Both the position numbers and the translations under genes were made by a program. Under the pieces are notes generated by a model. That model worked only from the letters and a program-made list of their open reading frames with translations, had not been told where the DNA came from and made no database searches. Shown here piece after piece: positions 10,444 to 19,487 of a stretch of DNA of 64,000 nt (position 1 is the stretch's first letter; each line of letters begins with the position of its first letter). The stretch is taken from the NCBI GenBank assembly GCA_963828015.1, contig CAWHCD010000005.1, forward strand, positions 1-64,000, in the 5' to 3' direction. Source of the stretch: CAVPUA01 sp963828015 (lineage in GTDB: Bacteria > Actinomycetota > Actinomycetes > Mycobacteriales > Jatrophihabitantaceae).

Positions 10444-12038
10444 GGCCCTAGCCAAACGGCGGAGTTGGCCGCCAACCTGCCTTCGACGAGCGGAGCCGAG
10501 GCGAGTATCAAGGTGCCGGCGGGCAGCTCGACCGGCGTGTCGCCGGCGTTGAGGAGCACAGTGAGATCGCCCCGCCGGTAGGCCAGGCACGATTCGGGCC
10601 CGGTCAGCCAAGCCACGCCCGGAAGATGCAACTGCGGCAGCGCGCGGCGCGTGGCCAGTGCAGCGCGATAGAAGTGCAGCGTCGACGCCGGGTCGTGCAG
10701 TTGTCGTTCAACGGTCAGGGCGGCCCAGTCCTCGGGCATCGGCAGCCACGAACTTTCGACGCCGAAGCCGAAGGGCGGGCGGGTACCCGACCAGGGCAGC
10801 GGAACGCGCTCGCCGTCACGACCACGATCGGTGTGCCCGGTGCGTTCCCACGTCGGATCCTGCAGCGCCCAGTCCGGTAGGTCGACGTTGGGTAGCCCGA
10901 GCTCCTCACCGTTATAGAGATAGACCGCGCCCGGCAGCGAGAGCTGGACCAGCGTCGCCGCCTTGGCCCGGGCCAGTCCGAGCGCGCCGCCGCCGTAGCG
11001 GGTCACGTGCCGCACCACATCGTGGTTGCTCAGCACCCAGGTGGCCGGCGCGCCGACCTCGCTCAGCGCGGCCAGGGAGGTACTGATCGCCTCGCGGAAG
11101 GAGGCCGCCCCCCACGGCGCTTCGAGCAGCTTGAAGTTGAACGTCAGCTGCAGCTCATCGCCGCGAACGTACTGGGCCAGCCGCTCGTCATCGGCCACCC
11201 AGGCTTCACCCACGGCCATCCGATCGCCCGGATATTCATTGAGCACCCGCCGAAAGCCGCGGTGGTAGTCGTGCACCCCGTCCTGGTCCCAGCGCGGATC
11301 CAGCCGCGACGGCAACGCCGTCTCGCCCGGCGGGGGCAGGATCGTCAGGTCCATATCGGGTAGCCCGGATGGTTTGGCCATGGAGTGAGCGACATCGACC
11401 CGGAAGCCGTCCACGCCGCGGTCGAGCCAGAACCGCATGATCCGCTCGAACTCCGCCGGCACCTCGGGGTCGGCCCAGTTCAGGTCGGGCTGCTCGGGGG
11501 CGAAGATGTGCAGGTACCACTGCTCGCCCGAGGATGGATCGTCAGTCCGGGCCCCGTCCTTGACCCGGTGCCAGGCCGGCCCGCCGAACACCGAAGGCCA
11601 GTTGTTGGGCGGCAGCTCACCGTGGGCACCCCGGCCATCGCGGAAGATGAACCGGGACCGCTCCCGTGAGCCGGGGCCGGCCGCGAGCGCAGCCTGAAAC
11701 CAGGGGTGCTGCTCGGAGAAGTGATTCGGGACGATGTCAACCGTCACCCGGATGCCGCGGTCGTGCGCGGCGGCGAGCATGGTGTCGAAGTCGGCCAGGG
11801 TGCCGAAAGCCGGATCGACGTCGCACGGGTCGGCCACGTCGTAGCCGCCGTCGGCCATCGGGGAGGTGTAGAACGGCGAGAGCCACAAGGCGTCGACCCC
11901 GAGTTCGGCCAGGTAGTCCAGCCGGGCCAGCAGGCCCGTCAGGTCGCCGGTCCCATCACCGTTCCCGTCGGCGAAGCTGCGGGGATAGACCTGATAAAAA
12001 ACGGCATCGCGCCACCAGCCGGTCAAGTTATCGGTCAC
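10440..12038 (-). CDS. aglA: GH13 alpha-glucosidase
   Basis: A glycoside hydrolase family 13 enzyme of 532 residues that cleaves alpha-glucosides such as maltose or trehalose-type sugars in the cytoplasm. It begins with the family hallmark WWRDAVFYQVYPRSFADGNGDGTGDL. The four conserved regions are visible: DIVPNH, GFRVDVAHS (nucleophile Asp), VGEAWV (acid/base Glu) and LSNHDV (third carboxylate). The C-terminal beta domain ends around VELPAGTLILASAPL. It is last in a probable minus-strand operon mscS-glbO-aglA and corresponds to Rv2471. The exact substrate cannot be settled from sequence. Confidence 0.93.
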   Translation of the reverse strand: MTDNLTGWWRDAVFYQVYPRSFADGNGDGTGDLTGLLARLDYLAELGVDALWLSPFYTSPMADGGYDVADPCDVDPAFGTLADFDTMLAAAHDRGIRVTVDIVPNHFSEQHPWFQAALAAGPGSRERSRFIFRDGRGAHGELPPNNWPSVFGGPAWHRVKDGARTDDPSSGEQWYLHIFAPEQPDLNWADPEVPAEFERIMRFWLDRGVDGFRVDVAHSMAKPSGLPDMDLTILPPPGETALPSRLDPRWDQDGVHDYHRGFRRVLNEYPGDRMAVGEAWVADDERLAQYVRGDELQLTFNFKLLEAPWGAASFREAISTSLAALSEVGAPATWVLSNHDVVRHVTRYGGGALGLARAKAATLVQLSLPGAVYLYNGEELGLPNVDLPDWALQDPTWERTGHTDRGRDGERVPLPWSGTRPPFGFGVESSWLPMPEDWAALTVERQLHDPASTLHFYRAALATRRALPQLHLPGVAWLTGPESCLAYRRGDLTVLLNAGDTPVELPAGTLILASAPLVEGRLAANSAVWLGP

Positions 12039-12064
12039 GGGGCAGATTGTGCCGTACTAATCGC

Positions 12065-12448
12065 TCAGCCGGGGATGTTGCGCATGGCGTCGGCGGAGTT
12101 GGCCAGATAGGCCCACAGCGTCTGGGCCTGCGCGGGTTCCAGTTCGAGGCTGTCAAGGGCGGCTCGCATGTGCCGCAGCCAGGCGTCGCGGGCCTGCGAG
12201 CCGATGGCGAACGGCGCGTGCCGCATGCGCAGTCGCGGGTGACCCCGCTGCTCGGAGTAGGTGCTGGGCCCACCCCAGTATTGGATCAGGAACAGGCGCA
12301 ACCGCTCGGCCGCCGGTCCGAGATCGTCCTCGGGGTAGAGGGCCCGCAGCGGTGGGTCGATGGCGACTCCGGCGTAGAACGCATCGACCAGGCGGGTGAA
12401 CGTCTGCTCCCCGCCGACCTCGTCGAAGAAGGATTCGGGCTCAGTCAT
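12065..12448 (-). CDS. glbO: Group II truncated haemoglobin (HbO)
   Basis: A 127-residue 2-on-2 haemoglobin that binds O2 and other ligands and is linked to respiration or redox protection. Typical trHbO landmarks are present: EVGGEQTFTRLVDAFYAG at the start, ALYPEDDLGPAAERL, the CD-region QYWGGP, the proximal histidine in MRHAPF, and the G-helix Trp in RDAWLRHM. The ATG lies inside the end of the mscS-like gene (8-base overlap), so the two are co-transcribed. It corresponds to Rv2470. Confidence 0.95.
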   Translation of the reverse strand: MTEPESFFDEVGGEQTFTRLVDAFYAGVAIDPPLRALYPEDDLGPAAERLRLFLIQYWGGPSTYSEQRGHPRLRMRHAPFAIGSQARDAWLRHMRAALDSLELEPAQAQTLWAYLANSADAMRNIPG

Positions 12449-13340
12449 CGGTCGACTCGTCGAGGTTCAGACGGTCCAGCCGGGCCCGGATCCGAGCCCG
12501 GATCTCGCGGCCGATCTTCCACTGCTCCAGTGGCCGGACCCGGGCCACCATCCGGATCACCGTCTCGTCCAGCGTGATCGACTCGATGCCCTGGATCGTC
12601 GGAGCATCCAGGAACAACTCGCTCCACTCCGGCTCCTCGTACACCTCGTTGGCGGCGGCCAGCATGGCCTGCTGGGTCCCCTCGACGTCGCCGTAGGCAT
12701 CGACCTGGATGTCGAGTACGACCGTCGCGTATCCCTGGCTCTTGTTGCCGACCCGCATGACCTCGCCGTTGCGGACGTACCAGACCGTGCCCTGGAAATC
12801 GCGCAGCTGCGTCACGCGCAGGCCGACCGCCTCGACCGTCCCGCTGGCCAGTTCGAAGTCGATCACATCGCCGACCCCGTATTGGTCCTCCAAGATCATG
12901 AACATTCCGGACAGGAAGTCCTTGATGACGTTCTGCGCGCCGAAGCCCAACGCGACCCCGACCACGCCGGTGCCGGCGATCAGCGGGGCCAGGCTGAAGC
13001 CCAGCTCGGCCAGGATCATCATGAACGCGATCAGGAAGATCACCACCGAGGTGATGCTCTTGAGCACCGAGGCGATCGTCGAGGCTCGCTGGGACCGCCG
13101 TTCCGAGAGCAAGCCGGCTGACTCCAGCAGGCTGCTGCCCCGTTCCCGGAACGGGGCGAGCAGGCGCGGTGGGTCACCGTCCCTGATCGGCCGGACGAGC
13201 CGGTTGATCAGGCGGTGCACGATCATGCGGATCACGAAGGCGAGAACGACGATGACCAGGATCCGCGCGGGCGTCTGAATGACGTCCTTGGCGTGGTCGT
13301 TCACCCAATCGGACAGGGCCACCGGCCGCTCGGAGCTCAC
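12441..13340 (-). CDS. MscS-family small-conductance mechanosensitive channel
   Basis: An inner-membrane channel of 299 residues that opens on osmotic downshock. Hydrophobic segments are at about residues 27-45 (ILVIVVLAFVIRMIV), 90-110 (SVVIFLIAFMMILAELGF) and 112-140. The last is the Gly/Ala-rich pore helix (LIAGTGVVGVALGFGAQNVIKDFLSG), the MscS hallmark. The beta domain begins GVGDVIDF and includes RDFQGTVWYVRNGEVMRVGN. It is first in the mscS-glbO-aglA run. The mycobacterial block does not have this gene between glbO and the HNH gene, so it is a lineage-specific insertion. Confidence 0.92.
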   Translation of the reverse strand: MSSERPVALSDWVNDHAKDVIQTPARILVIVVLAFVIRMIVHRLINRLVRPIRDGDPPRLLAPFRERGSSLLESAGLLSERRSQRASTIASVLKSITSVVIFLIAFMMILAELGFSLAPLIAGTGVVGVALGFGAQNVIKDFLSGMFMILEDQYGVGDVIDFELASGTVEAVGLRVTQLRDFQGTVWYVRNGEVMRVGNKSQGYATVVLDIQVDAYGDVEGTQQAMLAAANEVYEEPEWSELFLDAPTIQGIESITLDETVIRMVARVRPLEQWKIGREIRARIRARLDRLNLDESTDD

Positions 13341-13476
13341 GGTGGCCTACCTTGCCATGTCTGCCCCCGATCCGGCCCGCCGCCGCTCGGGAAAGCCCGA
13401 CACGGCGGCTGTGTCGAAGAAGACGCGTGCGAAGTCGGCCTGATTCCGGTTCACTAGTGCCACCGGAGGTGGTCGA

Positions 13477-13998
13477 GTGGCGGGCAGTTTGGTGCTCAAC
13501 GCGACATACGAGCCGTTGTGTGTCGTTCCGCTGCGTCGTGCCGTGGTCCTGGTGATGGCCGAGAAGGCGGTCATCCTCGAGGCCGGCGATGAGGTCATGC
13601 ACTCCGAGCGCACCAGCGTGCCCGTGCCCACCGTGGTGCGTCTGGCCCAGTACGTCCGGGTGCCGCACCGCCGCGAGGTACCCCTGACCCGCCGCGCGGT
13701 GCTCGATCGCGACGCGCACCGCTGCGTCTACTGCGGGTTGCGGGCTGACACCATCGACCACGTCCGCCCGCGGTCGCGCGGCGGACCGCACGCCTGGACG
13801 AATGTGGTGGCCGCCTGCGCGCGCTGCAACCACCGCAAGGGCGACCGGTTGCTGGCCGACCTCGGCTGGCACCTGGGCACCCCGCCGGTGCAGCCGCCGG
13901 CCACGGTCGCCGTCGTATTGGGGTGGACGAAACGGCACCCCTCCTGGCAGCAGTACCTCGGCTTCGACTGGTACGACGACATCGCCCCCGCCGTCTAG
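13477..13998 (+). CDS. HNH endonuclease domain protein, Rv2469c position
   Basis: A 173-residue protein with a C-terminal HNH nuclease module: RDAHRCVYCGLRADTIDHVRPRSRGG is followed by WTNVVAACARCNHRKGDR. This gives the two CxxC zinc pairs and the central DH of the HNH motif. The N-terminal half (LNATYEPLCVVPLRRAVVLVM) is characteristic of this actinobacterial HNH subfamily. The start is GTG 13477, six bases after GGAGGT. The biological target is unknown; no methylase or toxin partner is adjacent. The next gene begins two bases after the stop. Confidence 0.92.
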   Translation: MAGSLVLNATYEPLCVVPLRRAVVLVMAEKAVILEAGDEVMHSERTSVPVPTVVRLAQYVRVPHRREVPLTRRAVLDRDAHRCVYCGLRADTIDHVRPRSRGGPHAWTNVVAACARCNHRKGDRLLADLGWHLGTPPVQPPATVAVVLGWTKRHPSWQQYLGFDWYDDIAPAV

Positions 13999-14000
13999 GC

Positions 14001-14582
14001 GTGCGCGAGCTCGACGAGCTGCTGCTGGCTGATGTCGCCGAGTGGCGCGACTGGCTCGAGACCCACCAGGCCAGCTCGCCCGGAGTTCGGTTGGTTCTGA
14101 GCAAGGTCGGCGGCACGCTCACCTCGCTCACCTATGCGCAGGCTCTGGACGAGGCGCTGTGCGTGGGCTGGATCGACGGTCAGCGCAACCGCCGTGACGA
14201 GGCCAGCTTCAGCCAGCGCTTCACCCCACGTACGGCCCGTAGCGCCTGGTCGGCCCGCAACGTCGAGCACATCGCCCGGTTACAGGAGCAGGGCCGGCTG
14301 CGACCCGCCGGGTTGGCTGCCGTAGCCGCCGCCCAGGCCGACGGTCGGTGGGCCGAGGCTTACGCAGGCCCGGCCACCGCGACCGTCCCCGCGGACTTCG
14401 CTGCCGCCATCGCCGCCGACCCGCTCGCCCAGGCCCAGTTCGAGCGGCTGAGCTCGCAGAACCGGTATTCCTTCCTCTACCGGCTGGGCACGGTCAAGAC
14501 CCCGGCCGCCCGAGCCCGCAACATCGAACGCTTCGTCGGCATGCTCGCCCGCGGTGAGCTGTTTCACCCGCAGGGCAAGTGA
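14001..14582 (+). CDS. YdeI/OmpD-associated (OmdA) family protein
   Basis: A 193-residue protein of the YdeI/OmdA family, cytosolic and of unknown biochemical role. Family features are WRDWLETHQASSPGVRLVLSK, the block SLTYAQALDEALCVGWIDGQRN, FTPRTARSAWSARN and the C-terminal pattern RYSFLYRLGTVKTPAARARNIERFVGML. The start is GTG 14001, two bases after the HNH stop; the longer frame upstream is antisense to nothing and overlaps the HNH gene. Likely co-transcribed with it. Not part of the mycobacterial block. Confidence 0.85.
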   Translation: MRELDELLLADVAEWRDWLETHQASSPGVRLVLSKVGGTLTSLTYAQALDEALCVGWIDGQRNRRDEASFSQRFTPRTARSAWSARNVEHIARLQEQGRLRPAGLAAVAAAQADGRWAEAYAGPATATVPADFAAAIAADPLAQAQFERLSSQNRYSFLYRLGTVKTPAARARNIERFVGMLARGELFHPQGK

Positions 14583-14631
14583 GGGTGGGTGGCTGCGCGC
14601 CGGCCCAGATGGATTCGCTACGGTTACCCGC

Positions 14632-14901
14632 ATGACCATCCCGGAGACGGTGTTGCTCTTCGTCGGCATCCCGGCCGTGTTCATCAGCGTCGTGTACGCG
14701 ATCATCTACTTGCCGAGCGAGATGCGCTCGCCCACGCGCTACCGCCCGGGCCGCCCATGGACGTTCGAACCGTCCTGGTATCTCCCGCACAAACTCACCG
14801 ATTCCCCGGCCGGACTGCAGTCGCACGGGGCCCCGGCAATCGCCGGCCCCGCGACTGCGGGCAAGGTCAAGGCGGCTGGGGGTGCCAGCGGTGAGTGGTG
14901 A
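14632..14901 (+). CDS. ctaJ: Small membrane subunit of aa3 cytochrome oxidase, CtaJ-like
   Basis: An 89-residue protein with one N-terminal membrane span (ETVLLFVGIPAVFISVVYAIIYLP). A short conserved stretch, RYRPGRPWTFEPSWYL, and a low-complexity tail follow. In mycobacteria the accessory oxidase subunit CtaJ is encoded beside the Rv2468c homologue and pepN, the same place as here; the assignment rests on that synteny plus size and topology. A possible -10 (TACGGT) ends eight bases before ATG 14632, so the message may be leaderless. It overlaps the next gene. Confidence 0.7.
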   Translation: MTIPETVLLFVGIPAVFISVVYAIIYLPSEMRSPTRYRPGRPWTFEPSWYLPHKLTDSPAGLQSHGAPAIAGPATAGKVKAAGGASGEW

Positions 14902-15322
14902 ACTCGCGCACGCCGAAAGCACGCACACGATGGTCGCCAACGGGCCGACCGGAGCGAGCGGCCGCAATGGATTCACCGCTCGTCAGCTGGCCCGTCTCGA
15001 CGAGGCCCTGACCCTGTCCAGCCACGAGACCGGGCTGGTCTTCTCGCTCTACGTCGGTGAGCTCGCCGAACCGTCCCGGGCCACGGCCGAGAAGCTCTTC
15101 GAGCAGTTGGCCACTATGGTCGACGACGCCGTGCTGGTGGCCGTGTCACCGGGGCAGCGGGTGCTGCAGATCGTCACCGGCGACGCGTCGGCGCAGCGCC
15201 TGCCCAACCGGGCGTGCGCACTGGCCGCCCTGGGCATGCGGGCCTCCTTCGCCAACGGTGACCTCACCGGTGGCATCGTCACCGGCCTGCGGATGCTCTC
15301 CGACGCAGCCGGCGCGCCCTAA
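14882..15322 (+). CDS. DUF5130 family protein (Rv2468c-like)
   Basis: A 146-residue actinobacterial protein of unknown function. The core LDEALTLSSHETGLVFSLYVGEL, AEKLFEQLATMVDDAVLVAVSPGQRVLQIVTG and NRACALAALGMRASFANGDL fits the DUF5130/TPM-like fold seen in Rv2468c. There is no signal peptide or span. GTG codons at 14882 and 14891 are both possible starts; the earlier one follows an AAGG. It overlaps ctaJ by 20 bases and is convergent with pepN, whose stop lies 15 bases away. Confidence 0.8.
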   Translation: MPAVSGELAHAESTHTMVANGPTGASGRNGFTARQLARLDEALTLSSHETGLVFSLYVGELAEPSRATAEKLFEQLATMVDDAVLVAVSPGQRVLQIVTGDASAQRLPNRACALAALGMRASFANGDLTGGIVTGLRMLSDAAGAP

Positions 15323-15337
15323 CTCTCGAGCCCGGAC

Positions 15338-17914
15338 CTACTGGCCGGCGGCGATATCGACGGCCCGAGCCTTCAGCGCCCGGATCACGTCGGCCCGGCC
15401 TTCGCTGACCAGCCGCTTGAGCCCGGTTCCGAGATCGGTCTGGGCCAGGAACTCGTCAGCGGCTGTGACGGTGGCCTGCTCGATCGTCGAGGTCCAGGCC
15501 GGGAAGAGCCCGACGACGACGTTCTGGGCGAGTTCGCTGGTGCGGCGCGTCCACACCTCGCCGACCTCGGCGAAGTAGCGCGCGGCGTAGGGCTGTAGCA
15601 GCTCGCCGTGCAGTGAGTTGCCGAAGCCGGCGATCACCGCGACCTGCATGGCGTTCGGCAGAGCGTCGTCATGCACAGCCAACTCCCACGCCTGCGCCTT
15701 GGCCTCAGCGGTGGGCTGCAGCGCCCGAGCGGTCGCGGCGTGGCGCTGCCCGGCTGCGGACGGGTCGCGTTCGAGCTCGGACTCGATCACCTCCGCGCTG
15801 ATCGCGCCCCGGGCCGACAGGGAATGCACGAACGACCAGCGCAGCTCGTCGTCCAACGGCAGCCCCTCAAGAACGGTCTCGCCCTGGAAGATCGCCCGCA
15901 GTTCGGCGATGTGTTCGCTGCTGCGCGCGGCGCCGAGGAAGGCATGCGTCCAGACCAGCTGGTGATCGGATCCGGGTTCGCTCGCGCGCAGGGCGCTCAG
16001 GGCCGCGTCGGCCAGGGCTTGGTAGCCGGTCGGTGCCCAGTTCGGGTCGGCGTATATTTCCAACGCCCGCAGGGCCTGGCGGGTCAGGGACTGCAGCAGG
16101 CCGATGTCGGTTTCGTACTGCGCGCCGGCCACGATCATGGCGATGTAGTCGCGGGTGGCCAGCTCGCCGTCGCGTGTCTGATCCCAGGCCGCCGACCAGG
16201 CCAGGGCGCGGGGCAGAGAACCGACGAAACGCGCGATCCCGCCGTTGCGCAGGGTCTGCAGGCTGCGCTCGTCCAGGCGCACCTTGCAGTAGGTCAGGTC
16301 GTCGTCGTTGACGAGCAGCACGTCGCTCTGCGGCAGGCCGACGATCTCCTCGACGACGGTGCGTTCTCCGGTCACATCCAGCTCGATCCGCCCGGTGCGG
16401 ATCAACTGATCGCCGTTGTCGGCGTACAGACCGATGGCCAGCCGATGTGGACGCAAGACGTTGGAGGTGGCGGTGTCCGTCGGTGCGGACTGCACCAGGT
16501 CGAAGCTGGCGTAGTGCCCACTCTCATCGAGGGTGAACTCGGGCCGGATCGTGTTGATGCCCGCGGTCTCCAGCCAGAGCTGTGACCACTGCGCGAGGTC
16601 GCGACCGGAAGCGTTCTCCAGCGCTTGGAGAAGGTCGGCCAGCGTGGTGTTTCCGTAGGCATGATCGGAGAAGTACTCGCGCAGCCCGGACAGGAAGGCT
16701 TCGACGCCGACGTAGGCCCCGAGCTGCTTGAGCACGCTCGCGCCCTTGGCGTAGGTGATGCCGTCGAAGTTGACCTCGGCCGTCTGCACGTCCGGGGCGT
16801 CGGTCGCGATCGGATGCGTCGATGGCAGTTGGTCCTGCCGGTAGGCCCAGGTCTTCTCGATGTTGGCGAAGGTCGTCCAGGCCTGTTCCCAGCGGGTCGC
16901 CTCGACCTGGCACAGCGTCGAGGCGTACGTCGCGAACGACTCGTTGAGCCAGAGGTCATCCCACCAGCGCATCGTGACGAGATCGCCGAACCACATGTGG
17001 GCCATCTCGTGCAGGATCGTCTCGCCCCGCCGTTCCCGGCGGGCATCGGTGACCTTGCCGCGGAAAACGTAGTCCTCGCGGAACGTCACACAACCGGCGT
17101 TCTCCATCGCCCCGGCGTTGAACTCCGGGACGAAGAGCTGGTCGTACTTGCCGAACGCGTACCGAATGCCGAAGTTCGCGTGGTACCAGTCGAATCCCTG
17201 CCGGGTGATCGTGAACAGTTCTTCGACGTCGAGGTATTCGGCCAGCGTCTTGCGACACCACAGTCCCAGCTCGATGCCATCGTGCTCTGATCGGGCCACG
17301 TGGAACGGGCCGGCGACCACCGCCGTGATGTAGGGGCTGATGCGCGGGGTCGTCGCATAGTGGATCGTCTTGGCGTTCTCCTGCTCTTCGACGTGCACCT
17401 CGCGACCGTTCGAGGCGACCTGCCAGTGACGGGGGGCGGTCACGTGGAAGGTGAACTCGGCCTTCAGATCGGGCTGGTCGAAGCAGGCGTAGACGCGCTT
17501 GGCGTCGGCCGTCTCGAACTGCGAGTAGAGGTAGACCTCGCCGTCGAGCGGGTCGACGAAGCGGTGCAGCCCTTCGCCGGTATTGGTGTAGAGCATCTCG
17601 GCGTCGACGACGACGACGTTCTCCTCGGCGAGCGGGAACAGCACGAGCCCGTTCGCCGACTCGTAAGTCGAAACGTCCACGTCGACGCCGTTGAGGGTCA
17701 CCGAGTGGAAGGAGTCGGCGATGACGTCAAGGAAGGTCGACCGACCGGTCTGGGCGATGAAGCGCAGCGTGGTGATCGAGCGAAACGTCCGCTCGCCCGG
17801 CAGTCCCGCGCCGTCGGTGAGGTCGAGCTCGATGTCGTAGGACCTCACGGTCAGCAGCTCGGCCCGTACTCGGGCGTCGTCTCGAGTCAGGTTGGGAACA
17901 GCGCTCACGGCCAT
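15338..17914 (-). CDS. pepN: Aminopeptidase N (M1 family)
   Basis: A zinc aminopeptidase of 858 residues that removes N-terminal amino acids in the cytosol. The exopeptidase motif NAGAMENAG and the zinc site HEMAHMWFGDLVTMRWWDD, with the third ligand Glu in WLNESFA, are all intact. The N-terminal beta-sandwich starts SYDIELDLTDG, and the ERAP1-like C-terminal helical domain fills the last about 350 residues. ATG 17914 is preferred over a start 48 bases upstream, because homologues begin shortly before NLTRDDARVRAELL. It corresponds to Rv2467. Confidence 0.97.
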   Translation of the reverse strand: MAVSAVPNLTRDDARVRAELLTVRSYDIELDLTDGAGLPGERTFRSITTLRFIAQTGRSTFLDVIADSFHSVTLNGVDVDVSTYESANGLVLFPLAEENVVVVDAEMLYTNTGEGLHRFVDPLDGEVYLYSQFETADAKRVYACFDQPDLKAEFTFHVTAPRHWQVASNGREVHVEEQENAKTIHYATTPRISPYITAVVAGPFHVARSEHDGIELGLWCRKTLAEYLDVEELFTITRQGFDWYHANFGIRYAFGKYDQLFVPEFNAGAMENAGCVTFREDYVFRGKVTDARRERRGETILHEMAHMWFGDLVTMRWWDDLWLNESFATYASTLCQVEATRWEQAWTTFANIEKTWAYRQDQLPSTHPIATDAPDVQTAEVNFDGITYAKGASVLKQLGAYVGVEAFLSGLREYFSDHAYGNTTLADLLQALENASGRDLAQWSQLWLETAGINTIRPEFTLDESGHYASFDLVQSAPTDTATSNVLRPHRLAIGLYADNGDQLIRTGRIELDVTGERTVVEEIVGLPQSDVLLVNDDDLTYCKVRLDERSLQTLRNGGIARFVGSLPRALAWSAAWDQTRDGELATRDYIAMIVAGAQYETDIGLLQSLTRQALRALEIYADPNWAPTGYQALADAALSALRASEPGSDHQLVWTHAFLGAARSSEHIAELRAIFQGETVLEGLPLDDELRWSFVHSLSARGAISAEVIESELERDPSAAGQRHAATARALQPTAEAKAQAWELAVHDDALPNAMQVAVIAGFGNSLHGELLQPYAARYFAEVGEVWTRRTSELAQNVVVGLFPAWTSTIEQATVTAADEFLAQTDLGTGLKRLVSEGRADVIRALKARAVDIAAGQ

Positions 17915-18031
17915 AACTGGGAGCTCGCTTTCGACGGGATTCGGCCAGCAACAAACCGCCAATCGTCACCCCGGGGGCTAGATGCGGCCATTCCTGAGTC
18001 TTGCATGCCGCATTTCCGTACCCTCAACGTC

Positions 18032-18496
18032 ATGCGTACCGGCGAGCAAGCACCCGACTTCGAACTACCCGATCAGGACGGCCGGCTCCGGCGGTTGTCC
18101 AGCCTGCTGGCCGACGGGCCGGTCGTGCTGTTCTTCTATCCTGCCGCGATGACTCCGGGCTGCACCAAGGAGGCGTGTCACTTCCGCGACCTCGCCGCGG
18201 AGTTCGAGAGCGCCGGTGTGCAGCGCATCGGCATCAGCATGGATTCGGCGGCCAAGCAGAAGGAATTCGCCGACAAGCACTCCTTCGACTACCCGTTACT
18301 GGCCGACACCGATGGCACCGTCGCCGCCTCGTTCGGCGTGCGGCGCGGCAAGCTGGGTGCCCGTCTGGGCGCGCCGGTTCAGCGGTGGACGTTCGCGATC
18401 GGCACCGACGGCCGCATCGTCGAGGCGATCCACAGTGAGGTCAACATGCAGACCCACGCCGACCGCGCCTTGGCCGCCCTGACCCGCGTTGGCTGA
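18032..18496 (+). CDS. Peroxiredoxin, AhpC/TSA (Bcp-like)
   Basis: A 154-residue thiol peroxidase that reduces hydroperoxides. The fold starts GEQAPDFELPDQDGRL. The active site is AMTPGCTKEACHFRDL, with the peroxidatic Cys in PGCT and the second Cys five residues later, as in 1-Cys/atypical 2-Cys Bcp proteins. GISMDSAAKQKEFADKH and FDYPLLADTDGTVAASFGV complete the fold. ATG 18032 gives the usual Bcp length; ATG 18005 is also in frame. It is divergent from pepN. Confidence 0.9.
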   Translation: MRTGEQAPDFELPDQDGRLRRLSSLLADGPVVLFFYPAAMTPGCTKEACHFRDLAAEFESAGVQRIGISMDSAAKQKEFADKHSFDYPLLADTDGTVAASFGVRRGKLGARLGAPVQRWTFAIGTDGRIVEAIHSEVNMQTHADRALAALTRVG

Positions 18497-18526
18497 GCTT
18501 CGAAACTGCGAGCTACTGTCAATAAC

Positions 18527-19141
18527 ATGACTACTTCGCGCCCGTCGGTCGGCTTCTGGTTCGACCCGCTCTGCCCGTTCGCCTGGGTCACCTCCCGCTG
18601 GATGGTCGAGGTCGAACAGCATCGTGACGTGGACCTCTCCTTCCGGGTGATGTCGTTGTCGGTCCTCAACTCCGGGCGCGAGGACCTTCCGCAGGCCTAT
18701 CGCGACGGCCTCGCTCGTGGGTACGGCCCGGTCCGCATCTGCATCGCCGCTGAGCAGCAGCACGGCAACGCCGTGCTCGGCCCGCTCTACGCCGCGCTCG
18801 GTCGCCGCCGCCATGACGAGAAGCGCGAGTTCGACCGTGAGCTCTATCTCGAGGCCCTGGCCGAAGCCGGCCTGCCGGCCGAACTGGCCGACGCCGCCGA
18901 CTCGACCGACTACGACGACGCGCTGAACAAGTCCCACCACGAGGGCATGGACCCGGTCGGGATGGACGTCGGCACGCCGGTCCTGCACGTGGATGGGGTC
19001 GCGTTCTTCGGGCCGGTCATCACGCGTATCCCGCGCGGTGAGGAGGCGCTGAAGCTCTTCGACGCGACGGTCGCGGTGGCCAGCTACCCATACTTCTTCG
19101 AGATCAAGCGCACCCGCACCGAGATGCCGCAGTTTGACTAG
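18527..19141 (+). CDS. DsbA-family mycothiol-dependent oxidoreductase (Rv2466c-like) with CPFA site
   Basis: A 204-residue thioredoxin-fold protein closely resembling M. tuberculosis Rv2466c, a mycothiol-linked nitroreductase/disulfide reductase. Shared blocks are FWFDPLCPFAWVTSRW, SHHEGMDPVGMDVGTP, VDGVAFFGPV, IPRGEEALKLFDA and the C-terminal KRTRTEMPQFD. The Rv2466c active site is CPWC; here it is CPFA, so the resolving Cys is Ala and a monothiol mechanism is expected. TACTGT ends seven bases before ATG 18527, so a leaderless transcript is possible. It precedes rpiB in mycobacteria; here two genes lie between. Confidence 0.92.
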   Translation: MTTSRPSVGFWFDPLCPFAWVTSRWMVEVEQHRDVDLSFRVMSLSVLNSGREDLPQAYRDGLARGYGPVRICIAAEQQHGNAVLGPLYAALGRRRHDEKREFDRELYLEALAEAGLPAELADAADSTDYDDALNKSHHEGMDPVGMDVGTPVLHVDGVAFFGPVITRIPRGEEALKLFDATVAVASYPYFFEIKRTRTEMPQFD

Positions 19142-19487
19142 CCTGTTTCACCTGCTCGCGCCCGAGATCTGGGCGCAAGTGGGTGAGGACTATCGGCCGG
19201 CGTCGCTGGCCGCTGAGGGGTTCGTCCACTTCTCCTTCGCCCAGCAGGTCGCCGGCGTGGCCAACGCCCGGTACGGCGACGCGCCCCGGCTGTGCGCGTT
19301 GGAGGTCGACCCGGCCCTGCTCGATGCGCCGGTGGTGGTCGAGGACAGCTACGCGTCCGGGACCGAATATCCGCACCTGTACGGCCCGCTGCCGCGGAGG
19401 GCGGTGATCGCCGTCCACGATGTGCCGCGCACGGCCGACGGACAGTTCAGTTTCGCCGCAGCCGGTCCTTCATCGCCGGATCGCTGA
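19134..19487 (+). CDS. DUF952 family protein
   Basis: A 117-residue protein of the DUF952 family, which is described as glutathione-S-transferase-like but lacks a proven activity. Family features are LFHLLAPEIWAQV at the start, the EGFVHFSFAQQVAGVANARY motif, CALEVDPALL and HLYGPLPRRAVIAV. The likely start is TTG 19134, overlapping the previous stop by eight bases, which suggests coupling. The 3' end overlaps the convergent CtaG-like gene by 41 bases. Confidence 0.85.
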   Translation: MTSLFHLLAPEIWAQVGEDYRPASLAAEGFVHFSFAQQVAGVANARYGDAPRLCALEVDPALLDAPVVVEDSYASGTEYPHLYGPLPRRAVIAVHDVPRTADGQFSFAAAGPSSPDR

